64,000 bases of DNA. Origin: Aurantiochytrium sp. KH105. Taxonomy: Eukaryota > Sar > Bigyra > Thraustochytrida > Thraustochytriidae. The stretch's first letter is position 1; each line of letters opens with the position of its first letter. The DNA is taken from positions 499,127 to 563,126 of the forward strand of contig BGKB01000016.1 in NCBI GenBank assembly GCA_003116975.1, written 5' to 3'. Position numbers and translations under genes: made by a program. The notes beneath the pieces are model-generated. The model did no database searches and was not told where the DNA came from. It saw nothing but the letters and a program-made list of their open reading frames with translations. Below, piece by piece: positions 20,350 to 28,493 of this stretch.

Positions 20350-21026
20350 TTTCTATCCGTCCGTCGTTCGTTCGTTCGTTTGTACGTTCGTACGTATGTT
20401 GGTTCGTCCGTTTGCTGTCCACCCACCTACCTACCCCACCCACCCACTTTTTTTTTACAATATGAAAAAAATCCCAAACAAACAACCAAATCTCTCCATT
20501 TCTTACACTACTACTATCGATGTATGATGTTGTACTCTTGCCTCGAGCAAAGTTCTTGCGCCGATTCCTTTTTGCTTCTCGTGTCTTGCGGACTGAATGC
20601 GAAGCTCGGACTGGAGTCTCGAACGTATAGAATCACAAGAGACTCGCTCTCTCGCCATGACATAGAAGCCAACAGCCGAAAAGAGCTGGCTGGTCATCCT
20701 TTTGTCATCGGGATGTCGCTATTCCCGCCCGCCCGCCCAGTGCTTTGGTATAGATAGACAGGTTCAAGGCCTTGGCCTGAACTTGACGAGCTATGATCGT
20801 TCTTTCTTGATTTTGTCTGACAGAGCCGGTTTGTCTCCCAATCCCATTGGCAGACAACACAACTCTACGTTGTTTGCTGCTGGCGCTCCGGGCCAAGTTT
20901 GCAGGCCGTGCCGCAGCCCATCCCTGTGTTGCGCTGCGTTGCGGCGTAGCCAAGGCATCTATCAGTGTGTGATCAACGAGCTGGAGCGGGCGGGCTTGAA
21001 GACGAGGCAAGCACGAGAAGATAAAG
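20350..21026. other. Intergenic between coiled-coil and SulP genes
   Basis: No gene supported. A TTCG/TACG-rich run occupies about 20365-20410 and a T-rich 9-mer lies near 20448. The 3' half should contain the SulP promoter. Confidence 0.5.
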
Positions 21027-22490
21027 ATGTCCGCAACGACAAGATCCGCATACCCGCCCATTCGGACGTGGCTGCCCAAGTACAAGTGGGCGGAAGACCT
21101 TCCGTACGATGTGGCGGCAGGACTGACAGTGGGTGTGATGGCCATCCCGCAATCGCTTTCGTACGCGCTCATTGCTGGACTTCCGCCGGCGTACGGCTTG
21201 TATTCTGACCTGCAAATCTGCTACCCCATCTTTGGGTCCTCAAAGTTCCTCGTTGTGGGCCCCGTTGCCGTGATGAGCCTCATGTCTCGCTTTGCTATGG
21301 AGAAGCTCAATTACACAGAATCGTCAACGGAATGGGTCAATATGGTCTGTTTCTTGTCCGTGTTAGTCGCGGCCATCCAGTTTCTCATTGGCTCGCAAGG
21401 CTGGGGATCGCGCATTAGCGCCCTGCTTCCTGCCCCGGCAATCGCCGGGTTCTCCTCGGCAGCAGCGCTCATCATCGGCAGCACACAACTTGCGGCGCTT
21501 TTTGGTATTGATAAGTGCAAGCTCGATAATGGACAGTCATGTGACTTTCTTTCGAGCATCCTTTATACAATGAGCAACGCACATCGCATGAACAAGGCCA
21601 CCTTTGCTTGCGGCATACTCAGTTTCGCTACGCTTTATGCGTTCCGTGCTCTTGAGCCAACTCGCAAGGTCCCGGCACACCCGCACTCGCACTTACCAAC
21701 AACCACTGGAGCAAATTCGAACGCATCCTCGAGAAATGCCAAACAGGTCTCCCTCTTTCGAAGCTTGGTCCCGAAGCTGGGCGCTCTCTTTGTCGTGGTG
21801 GCAAGTACCTCGCTCATGCTTTTGGTTGAAGGCGATGCATTTGAGGGCGCGCAAGCGTTGGGCGGAATCAAGCAAGTGGGCTTCATTCCCAGCGGCTTGC
21901 CCTCGCCGCGCTGGATCCCCGCGTTACCGCAATCTCTGGAGATTTTCGTGAGTTTGGCCGTCTCATCTGTGCCGATTGCTCTCGTCGGCTTTGCCGAGGC
22001 ATCAGCAATTGCCAAATCCAGCACGAAACTGCGCAACGAGGATGTGTCTGCGATATCAGACGACTACGAGGTTTTGGCGCTGGCCTTTTGCAATGCCTTC
22101 ACAGCTTGGGTGGGCGGCTACCCTGTGACGGGTTCCTTTTCGCGCACGGCTATTAATGCTGAGAGTGGGGCGCGTTCGGCGCTTAGCACGGCCATTGCGG
22201 CACTTGCTGTTGTCGTAGTGCTCCTTTTCTGCACTCAGTTTCTTGCGCATTTGCCCAAGGCGGCGGTCTCGGCGATCGTGCTCTCTGCGGTTATCAAGCT
22301 CGTCGACTATCACGAGTTTGTCACGCTCCTGCGATCGTATCGTGCCAATTCTAGCGACCGCCGCGTATGGGTCTTTTCGGTGGTCTTTATCGCCTCGCTT
22401 GTTCTCGGCGTGGAGCAAGGGCTTTTTGCCGGTGTTCTCGTGCATTTTATCCTGCAACGCGTGGAGCAGGGAGAGCGCGCGATCGTTTAG
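21027..22490 (+). CDS. SulP-family anion transporter lacking a STAS domain
   Basis: A 487-residue polytopic protein. The SulP signature is clear near the N-terminus: GLTVGVMAIPQSLSYALIAG then LPPAYGLYSD (about residues 32-61), followed by GPVAVMSL, PAPAIAGFSSAAALIIG and, late, GGYPVTGSFSRTAINAESGA, all typical of the UraA/SulP fold. These transporters move sulfate, bicarbonate or other anions. The protein stops at QRVEQGERAIV just after the last membrane helix, so the cytoplasmic STAS domain carried by most SulP/SLC26 proteins is absent. A hydrophilic His/Asn/Ser-rich loop (about residues 215-245) interrupts the membrane region. The ATG at 21027 has a good AAG context. Confidence 0.85.
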   Translation: MSATTRSAYPPIRTWLPKYKWAEDLPYDVAAGLTVGVMAIPQSLSYALIAGLPPAYGLYSDLQICYPIFGSSKFLVVGPVAVMSLMSRFAMEKLNYTESSTEWVNMVCFLSVLVAAIQFLIGSQGWGSRISALLPAPAIAGFSSAAALIIGSTQLAALFGIDKCKLDNGQSCDFLSSILYTMSNAHRMNKATFACGILSFATLYAFRALEPTRKVPAHPHSHLPTTTGANSNASSRNAKQVSLFRSLVPKLGALFVVVASTSLMLLVEGDAFEGAQALGGIKQVGFIPSGLPSPRWIPALPQSLEIFVSLAVSSVPIALVGFAEASAIAKSSTKLRNEDVSAISDDYEVLALAFCNAFTAWVGGYPVTGSFSRTAINAESGARSALSTAIAALAVVVVLLFCTQFLAHLPKAAVSAIVLSAVIKLVDYHEFVTLLRSYRANSSDRRVWVFSVVFIASLVLGVEQGLFAGVLVHFILQRVEQGERAIV

Positions 22491-22831
22491 AACCCTTTGT
22501 ACCAAAGACAGAAAGCGAGAGAAAATGAAGAAAAAAAGCTCAATTCTCTGGCCGCTATTAAGAATAAGGAAGGAAGGAAGGAAGGAAACGTCGGCTTCAA
22601 GTCAATGTCGTGATGGCGCACGACGAGTAACGTTATGCATTTCTTTCATTCTCTTGTTTCAAGTTGGCTTTCGGAGGAAATTGGGCCTAGCGCAGAAACA
22701 AATTCAGTCTTGCGCTCAGCTTGCTGCATCGGGCCAGCCAAACCGGAGAACAATCAAGGAAATCGCGGGGAATTGTGAACTTGCTAAAGATACTTTTTTC
22801 TTCGCACCTCATCATACACTCTCGAAATTTA
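22491..22831. other. Convergent 3' intergenic region
   Basis: Lies between the stops of SulP and the proteasome gene. It contains a short (GGAA)n tract at about 22568-22588 and no gene. Confidence 0.5.
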
Positions 22832-23587
22832 TTAGTCTGCCTTGAGCTCAAAGACCTCGTGCTCAGTACCCGAGGCGGTGATGGCGTAAATGTCAACTGC
22901 GTCACCGCAGAGAATGTCGCGCTCGCCGACCGTCACAAAGATGTCCTTGAGCATCTCGATGGTGTCCGCAATGGAGTATTCTGGTTTCTCGTCGAGACCG
23001 GAGCTGACACCGACCTTGCCGAGCGCGTTATCGAGAATGGGCATAGCAATGGCCGCGGCGCTGCCGTTGGCTGTGTAGCCATCACGCGAGCGCAAGTAAG
23101 AGCCAACGGCGTCGTAGCCGGCAACGTAGCCGACGCCATCGTCGTCAAGGCCCGCGATGACAGCGAGTGCGTAGTACGGGAAGAAACGCTTGTAGTAGAG
23201 GGTGTTGGACAGCAGCTGCGCGGCACCAATCGTGGAGAGATCCTCCTCGTGGTTGTACTTGTACATGACCGCGCGCAATTTAAGGTGGTTGTACAGCGCC
23301 TCGACGTCGTTGTGGCTGCCGCCGCAGGCGATGACCGTCTTGTCGGTGAGCTGAAGCGCGCGGTCGATCTTGCGGCTCAAGATGCTGTAGCCCTCGGCGA
23401 GACGCTTGTCAGTGGCCACGACGCAATAGTCCTTGCCGGCCACGGCCAGCACGGTGCCTCCGTTCCACGAGTACGGCGAGAAGCGGTGCTGCAGCGGGGT
23501 CGACGACGCCACGTCCACGCCGCCGCCGCCGACCTGCATCGCCGGGTCCAGCGTGCGGTCGCCCTCGGACGACGCGATGGACGCCAT
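22832..23587 (-). CDS. PSMB1: 20S proteasome subunit beta type-1 (beta-6)
   Basis: A 251-residue protein with strong family identity. The core opens with WNGGTVLAVAGKDYCVVATD (residues 41-60), followed by RLAEGYSILSRK, LQLTDKTVIACGG, LYYKRFFPYYALAVIAGLD and GYDAVGSYLR, and near the end VTVGERDILCGDAVDIYAIT. This is the non-catalytic beta-6 subunit of the 20S core particle; no active-site Thr follows a processed propeptide, as expected for this subunit. The N-terminal ~40 residues are an extension ahead of the core, common for beta-6 proteins. The ATG at 23587 is the first in frame. It is head-to-head with the VOC gene. Confidence 0.93.
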   Translation of the reverse strand: MASIASSEGDRTLDPAMQVGGGGVDVASSTPLQHRFSPYSWNGGTVLAVAGKDYCVVATDKRLAEGYSILSRKIDRALQLTDKTVIACGGSHNDVEALYNHLKLRAVMYKYNHEEDLSTIGAAQLLSNTLYYKRFFPYYALAVIAGLDDDGVGYVAGYDAVGSYLRSRDGYTANGSAAAIAMPILDNALGKVGVSSGLDEKPEYSIADTIEMLKDIFVTVGERDILCGDAVDIYAITASGTEHEVFELKAD

Positions 23588-24729
23588 GTTCCCTGCCTCT
23601 CCCTGCTCTGCCCCGCGCCCCTCTCCTCTGCCCGCGCGCGCTGCTGCCTCCTGCCGTCGCTCTTGGCGGCAAACCCAGAGCGGTTAATCTGCGCGTCCTC
23701 GTTCGGGCTCTGCTCCTCCTCCTTGTCTCTCTTTCTTCCCTTCTTTCTTTCCCCTGCTTTCCCGCGTTCTGCGCCCAAGGATCGATAGATACCGCGGGCG
23801 CTGCCGTCCGTCTGTCTGTCTCTCTCCGCGCCTGTCTGTCGCGGGGCAGGCGGCGGCGGCGCCGCGCGGCGCCGCGCAGCCGCAGCTGCGCGCCCGCGCC
23901 CGCTCTGCCGCGCGCGGGCGGCGCGAGGCCGGCAGCGCGGCGAGGCGGGCGGCGGGACCCGGAGCGGGGAAGCGAGCTTCGCTCGCTTCGCTGCGGCGGC
24001 CGTTATATCCTGGGTTATGGAGGAGGAAATGGGTTGCGGAAGACGGTAAGAGCGGTATATGCTAGGGATAGAAGAGGGGGGAAGGCGAGGTTAAGATGGA
24101 ATAGGGAGGCACTGCGCAACGCAATTTGCGAGGGACGCTTTCTTCTCCGAGCAGGTTGGCGAGCAATGACGAGCCAAGGTGCGAGGTTTGGGATTGTGGT
24201 CATCGTCTGCGTGCGGGGTCGCGTGGATCCATCCGTCCAGCAAGGTCCGTATCCGGACGAGGGATGGCCGTGGCCATGGTGGCTGTTTTTGTTGCGCGAG
24301 GAGAGGAAATGTCCGCGATCGACATGCAAGCGTCCGAGCCGAGGGTGCCTTCGAGGCACCAATGCAAAAAAAGGCTGACAGTGAGGCCGACAGCCGTCCG
24401 CGTCGTGCGGATCGAAGTGAGTTCTTCTCGGTTTGCTCGGACGCGCGGACGCATATTTTTCCCACAATCTACAATTTCCGCCCGCCTCTGGCATTTACAT
24501 CCCCTGATGGGCACGTGGACGGGGGTTTCGAGTTGCCATTGAATGATCGAAGTCCAACTCGTCTGGCTGGCCGGTTGGCTGGCTGGCCGGCTGGTCGTCC
24601 ACAAGCACCATGATGGCTAGGCCTACATGTACAGGAGTAGGTCATCCACCATCGTCCAAGTTTGTCTCGGTCTCCTCGTCATCATCGTTCATTGGCGACA
24701 AGGCAAACGCAAGCAAACACCGAACTGCG

Positions 24730-24760
<31 letters not shown>

Positions 24761-24805
24761 GAGCAAGCACACGCACGCAGAGCAGGGACGCGGAGCGCGC
24801 GCAAG
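23588..24805. promoter_or_regulatory. Shared divergent promoter region of PSMB1 and the VOC gene
   Basis: About 1.2 kb between two divergent starts. Near PSMB1 the sequence is pyrimidine-rich; at about 23840-23960 it is nearly pure G/C with two copies of GGCGCCGCGC. A perfect 9-bp hairpin lies at 23969-23989. A (GCAA)n run lies at about 24733-24766, just before the VOC start. That this is one bidirectional promoter is inferred from geometry only. Confidence 0.35.
23969..23989. repeat. Perfect inverted repeat (9-bp arms, 3-base loop)
   Basis: GAAGCGAGC, loop TTC, GCTCGCTTC. It lies about 380 bases upstream of the PSMB1 ATG and about 820 upstream of the VOC ATG. Confidence 0.85.
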
Positions 24806-25519
24806 ATGGCGGGCGGAGACGCGGAGAAGGCGCGGCGGCGCATCGCCAAGCTGCGCGGCCACCTCTCGAGCGGGCCCAAGGCGCGGTGGCTGTCGGCGGT
24901 CACGGGTGGCGGGCATGACGATGCCGCTGCGCAGTCGCAGGCGATGACGCGGCACCAGGCGCGGTCGCCGGCGGCCGAGAAGGAGACCTCGGCGAGCGCG
25001 GCGGCGAGGAAGGAAGGCTACTCGAGGAGGGCGGTGCTCGCGGGCGTGCACGAGTGCGCCGCTGCTGCCACCCCCAAAGAAGACGAGGACGAGGAGGGCC
25101 TGCAGCCATTCCATTTGGCGTTCCCTGTGCACGACCTCAAAGCGGCCCGCCACTTTTACGGCGAGGTCCTCGGGTGCGAGGAGGGCAGGTCCGCCGAGTC
25201 TTGGGTAGACTACAGCCTGCAAGGCCACCAGATTGTCTGCCACCTCGTTGGGCCCGACTTTCGCGCCGTGGACTATCACAACCCTGTCGATGCGCACGAC
25301 GTCCCCGTGCCGCACTTTGGCATTGCGCTGACTGTGCCTGCCTTCAAAAAGCTCGCAGCCCGTCTCAAAGCGCATAACACCAAATTCATCATTGAGCCAT
25401 ACCTTCGCTTTAAGGGACTCAAAGGCGAGCAGTACACAATGTTTTTCAAGGACCCCTCGGGCAACAACCTCGAGTTCAAGGCCATGACGAACCCTGAAAA
25501 CCTCTTTGCCAAGCAGTGA
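24806..25519 (+). CDS. VOC-superfamily (glyoxalase/extradiol dioxygenase-like) protein
   Basis: A 237-residue protein. Residues 100-228 form a vicinal-oxygen-chelate domain: PFHLAFPVHDLKAARHFYGE, then VLGCEEGRSAESWVDY, VPHFGIAL and KDPSGNNLEFKAM. The likely metal ligands are H103, H170 and E223. This arrangement matches the bacterial predicted-dioxygenase branch of the superfamily; the substrate is unknown. The N-terminal ~95 residues are extra. The first 35 are basic and free of acidic clusters beyond the first few residues (KARRRIAKLRGHL), so they may be an organellar presequence. The start is the ATG at 24806 (A at -3); the longer opening begins only at a TTG. It is divergent from PSMB1. 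Confidence 0.82.
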   Translation: MAGGDAEKARRRIAKLRGHLSSGPKARWLSAVTGGGHDDAAAQSQAMTRHQARSPAAEKETSASAAARKEGYSRRAVLAGVHECAAAATPKEDEDEEGLQPFHLAFPVHDLKAARHFYGEVLGCEEGRSAESWVDYSLQGHQIVCHLVGPDFRAVDYHNPVDAHDVPVPHFGIALTVPAFKKLAARLKAHNTKFIIEPYLRFKGLKGEQYTMFFKDPSGNNLEFKAMTNPENLFAKQ

Positions 25520-25968
25520 TTTCGAAGCCTCGCCCGCCACCATCCAGTTGACAGTAGAGCATGCATTCTGTCCTTTTTCTGTCATTACAATTGCCGTTCT
25601 CGGCGCTGCTGCCGCTATTGTTATTGCTGTCCGAGAGGAACGAGGCAGTGCAGTGCAGTGCAGTGCAGCAACGTTCCGGGCTGGCCATCTTATTGTTCCT
25701 AGCATGCTCCTTGCATACAAGCGTTGTTTGGTCAATGAATAACGCGGCTGCTGGAAGGGAGATGTTGATTATTTCTTTTATTGTCATCCATTTATCAGGT
25801 ATCTTCCTCATCGAACTTGAACTGCAACATACAAAAATTCCAACGTGTCCACACACGAATGCGCGCGCGCATGCATGTGCTCGCGGCGTTGCGGGTTAGC
25901 GAAAAAAGTATGGTCAAGAGGAAATTATTGGAACTTTTCGTGAAGAGCGTGATACGATATTATATTTT
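25520..25968. other. Convergent 3' intergenic region
   Basis: Between the stops of the VOC and Sec14-GOLD genes. It contains a (GCAGT)n tract at 25645-25669 and AT-richer sequence that probably includes both 3' UTRs. No gene is seen. Confidence 0.5.
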
Positions 25969-27651
25969 TCAAGAGACAACACAGTCCCAGGTGTCCGAAT
26001 CCTCCGTGGGCCAGCGGACCTGTTTGGCAAACTCGCCCCAGTTAGACTCCCACCAAGAAAGCTCCTCTTCGTCTTGTGGCGGGACCACAGTGGTGATTCG
26101 AAAGGTGAGCTTCTTGCTTCGCAATCGTGAAAAGCTGTTGTCAAATTTGATGTACAGCTTGCCCGGCATTGGCAGTTTCCACGTGCCCTTGACCATGCCA
26201 TCTGCAGCGTCGAGTCGCATCGGCGCCATCGTCGGGTTTAGACTAAAATGTCGAGCGGCCGGCACACCGGGGACAGTCTCTCCCGACAGCGGAGATGCCT
26301 CGTCCGGACCGAGAACTCTTGCGCTGACACGGCGCTTGGCGCCGGAGCGCTCTTCACCGTGGTTTCCTTGTGTCTTGTTGCCATCTTTCGGACGCTTGGG
26401 GCGCTTCTGTTGCTTGTTCTTCTTCGCGCGCATGTGCTCCACCTTGTACGGACCTTTATCCTCCTCGTCGTCTTCGTCGTCCTCGTCGTATTCATCTCTG
26501 CTCCTGTCTCTGTCCCCAACGCCGCGACCCCCGCGATGGCTCCCGCTTGCGGCACTGGCCAAACTCATTTCGCGGGCAAGACTGTAGCGCACGTCATCCA
26601 GGTTCTTGTCCGTAACACTAAAGGTTGAAGCAGTTCGATTGCGCGGTTGACGGTCACCACGATCAGGAACCATCTCAGCAGTCATGAGTAGATGGTATGA
26701 ATCGACCATCGCCTCAAACTCGATAATCGTATCAGAATACTCAATGTCGAGCTCGACAGTCGCAAAGCTGCGATTTGCAATTTTGATAGTATGCAAAGGA
26801 AAATCGCCTGGACGTTCCGTCGGTGGTGTCAGCGAGATCGGGAGCGCACCTGTCCCGCCGAGAAAAGGAGGAACAGCTTCGACGCCCTCGTTGGCCTTCA
26901 TAAAGGGACACGCAGACGCGCTCTTTGTTTGTGTCTGACGGGCGGGGCACATGACCATCTTTTCCATTGACGACTTGGGCATGACCGATCCTAGCGTCTT
27001 GTGAAGCATGTTGTAGTACGATGGGGTATTAATGGCCACCGTCTTCACTTGGAGCTGGGGGTAGTACACGGAGCTGCGCTTGGAGCTTTCTCCGAGCGCC
27101 GAAAAGAAGCGATTATCGAAGCGACTGCCAAACATGGAAAAGGAGTCAAAGTCGATAATCGTGATGCTCTTTACCAGCACACCGCGCGCGCGCGTCTCTG
27201 CGTCGCAAATGCGAAACATCCGCTCCTTCTCGAACATGAGATATTCGGCCACCTCCGCCACCGAGTACGTGTGCATGAGCTTGCGGAAGTCCGAGAGGCC
27301 CATGCGAACCACGCTCATGGGTTCGCCCCCAACAAGGCTACCCACGACGCCCGTGAGGAGGAACTCGGAGATCTCGCGCTCCATCGGGTGAGGTTTCCCG
27401 TCACGCAGCATGCACAAGAGGTCGGCATTCTCCTCGCGCCAGGCCAGCGTCTCGCGCACCTTGTCCGCCGCGCCCTCGATCTTCTTGCGGTTGCTCAGCA
27501 CATACCGCAGCAGGAAGAGCTCGTCCACCTGCACGCCGTCCTCTGTCACCCCGCTCGCGGGCAGCACGTCCTCGACGCGCTCGCGGAGCGCCTCCACCTG
27601 CGTCCCATGCTCGTGCAGGAGGTCGTCCACCTTGCGCGCCTCGAGCGCCAT
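25969..27651 (-). CDS. Sec14 (CRAL-TRIO) and GOLD domain lipid-transfer-like protein
   Basis: A 560-residue protein. Residues ~40-75 match the CRAL-TRIO N-terminal helices (DELFLLRYVLSNRKKIEGA then ETLAWREEN). Residues ~95-265 form the lipid-binding domain, with GVLVKSITIIDFDSFSMFG, YPQLQVKTVAINTPSYYNML and a closing PPFLGG. A GOLD-type beta domain follows: its first half is at ~283-325 (HTIKIANRSFATVELDIEYS, then IIEFEAMV) and its second half at ~488-522 (GTWKLPMPGKLYIKFDNSFS). The two are separated by a ~160-residue low-complexity insert with an acidic run (residues 387-399) and a Lys/Arg-rich run (409-423). Sec14-GOLD proteins carry phosphoinositides or other lipids between membranes. The ATG at 27651 has A at -3; the upstream opening begins at GTG and encodes repeat-derived Arg/Ala. 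Confidence 0.82.
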   Translation of the reverse strand: MALEARKVDDLLHEHGTQVEALRERVEDVLPASGVTEDGVQVDELFLLRYVLSNRKKIEGAADKVRETLAWREENADLLCMLRDGKPHPMEREISEFLLTGVVGSLVGGEPMSVVRMGLSDFRKLMHTYSVAEVAEYLMFEKERMFRICDAETRARGVLVKSITIIDFDSFSMFGSRFDNRFFSALGESSKRSSVYYPQLQVKTVAINTPSYYNMLHKTLGSVMPKSSMEKMVMCPARQTQTKSASACPFMKANEGVEAVPPFLGGTGALPISLTPPTERPGDFPLHTIKIANRSFATVELDIEYSDTIIEFEAMVDSYHLLMTAEMVPDRGDRQPRNRTASTFSVTDKNLDDVRYSLAREMSLASAASGSHRGGRGVGDRDRSRDEYDEDDEDDEEDKGPYKVEHMRAKKNKQQKRPKRPKDGNKTQGNHGEERSGAKRRVSARVLGPDEASPLSGETVPGVPAARHFSLNPTMAPMRLDAADGMVKGTWKLPMPGKLYIKFDNSFSRLRSKKLTFRITTVVPPQDEEELSWWESNWGEFAKQVRWPTEDSDTWDCVVS

Positions 27652-27730
27652 CCTCGCCTCGCCCGCCCGCCTGCTGCCGGCCGGCCGGCCGACAGAAGCG
27701 ACGCGCTGCGCGCACGCCGCCCCCGCTCCC

Positions 27731-27790
27731 GCTCGCGCGGCTCGCGCTCGCGCGGCTCGGGCTCGCGCGACTCGGGCTCGCGCGACTCGG
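27731..27790 (+). repeat. 15-bp tandem repeat, four copies
   Basis: Units GCTCGCGCGGCTCGC, GCTCGCGCGGCTCGG and two identical GCTCGCGCGACTCGG. It lies 80-140 bases upstream of the Sec14-GOLD ATG, probably within the 5' leader or core promoter. Confidence 0.9.
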
Positions 27791-27937
27791 GTTTGCTCGC
27801 CGAGGCCGCGTCGCGTCCCTTCTTCGCCTCGGCGGCACGCGCGCACCTTGGGCCTGCGGCGCGCCTCGTAGGCCTTTCGCTAGCAGCCCCTAGCGTACCG
27901 GGCAAGCGCCCTCCCTCCGGGACCCTTGGAGCTCACG

Positions 27938-27962
27938 TCGATCGATCGATCGATCGATCGAT
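27938..27962. repeat. (TCGA)n self-complementary repeat
   Basis: About six ATCG/TCGA units, palindromic in every register. Confidence 0.85.
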
Positions 27963-28493
27963 GGATGCCGGTCTTCGTCGTCGAAGCTCGCGTCGCGGTC
28001 GTGTTGGTCTGGACGATGGCGGGCGGAGGAGGAGGAGGGGCGAGGCGAGACGGGTGGAGAAAGGCGAGAGTTGCTCGAGCGAGAGGGGAAGGCGTGGGGG
28101 TTCTCGATTCTTGGAGGCGCAGCCACTTTCTCTCTAAAATGCTGATCCAGAGCGGCGGGAAGTAATAGGAAAGTGCAAAGTTGAGAGCGTGGCCGCCAGA
28201 TGCTTTTCACCAAGCAAGCGTAACGATGATGCGGACGTATGTATAATACTCGCGCGGCAAATCGCATTCCGAAATTGATCGGCTGCGGTTGTTTCGACAT
28301 GCGAGCTTCTTCACGTACATGATATGCATGAGAAATGGGAAGGCATGAGAAACTCGGTCCGATGATGCGCAACAGCGGGAAGATGTCACGAGTTTTGCCC
28401 CTGGTGAGCTACAAATCTTGTTTTACTTGCTTATACTTTTGGGAAAAGAAAAAATTGAATGAAGAAGCCTGCACCTGCGTAAATCAGCCCATA

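Larger units (their letters stand above)
27652..28493. other. Sec14-GOLD upstream region and ammonium transporter 3' side
   Basis: No gene supported. It holds a four-copy 15-bp minisatellite (27731-27790) and a (TCGA)n tract (27938-27962). The frames open through the minisatellite produce Arg/Ala repeats and are discounted. Confidence 0.5.

Noticed and set aside
27001-28137. 378-codon plus-strand opening antisense to Sec14-GOLD
   Set aside because: Shadow of the lipid-transfer gene, continuing through the 15-bp minisatellite.
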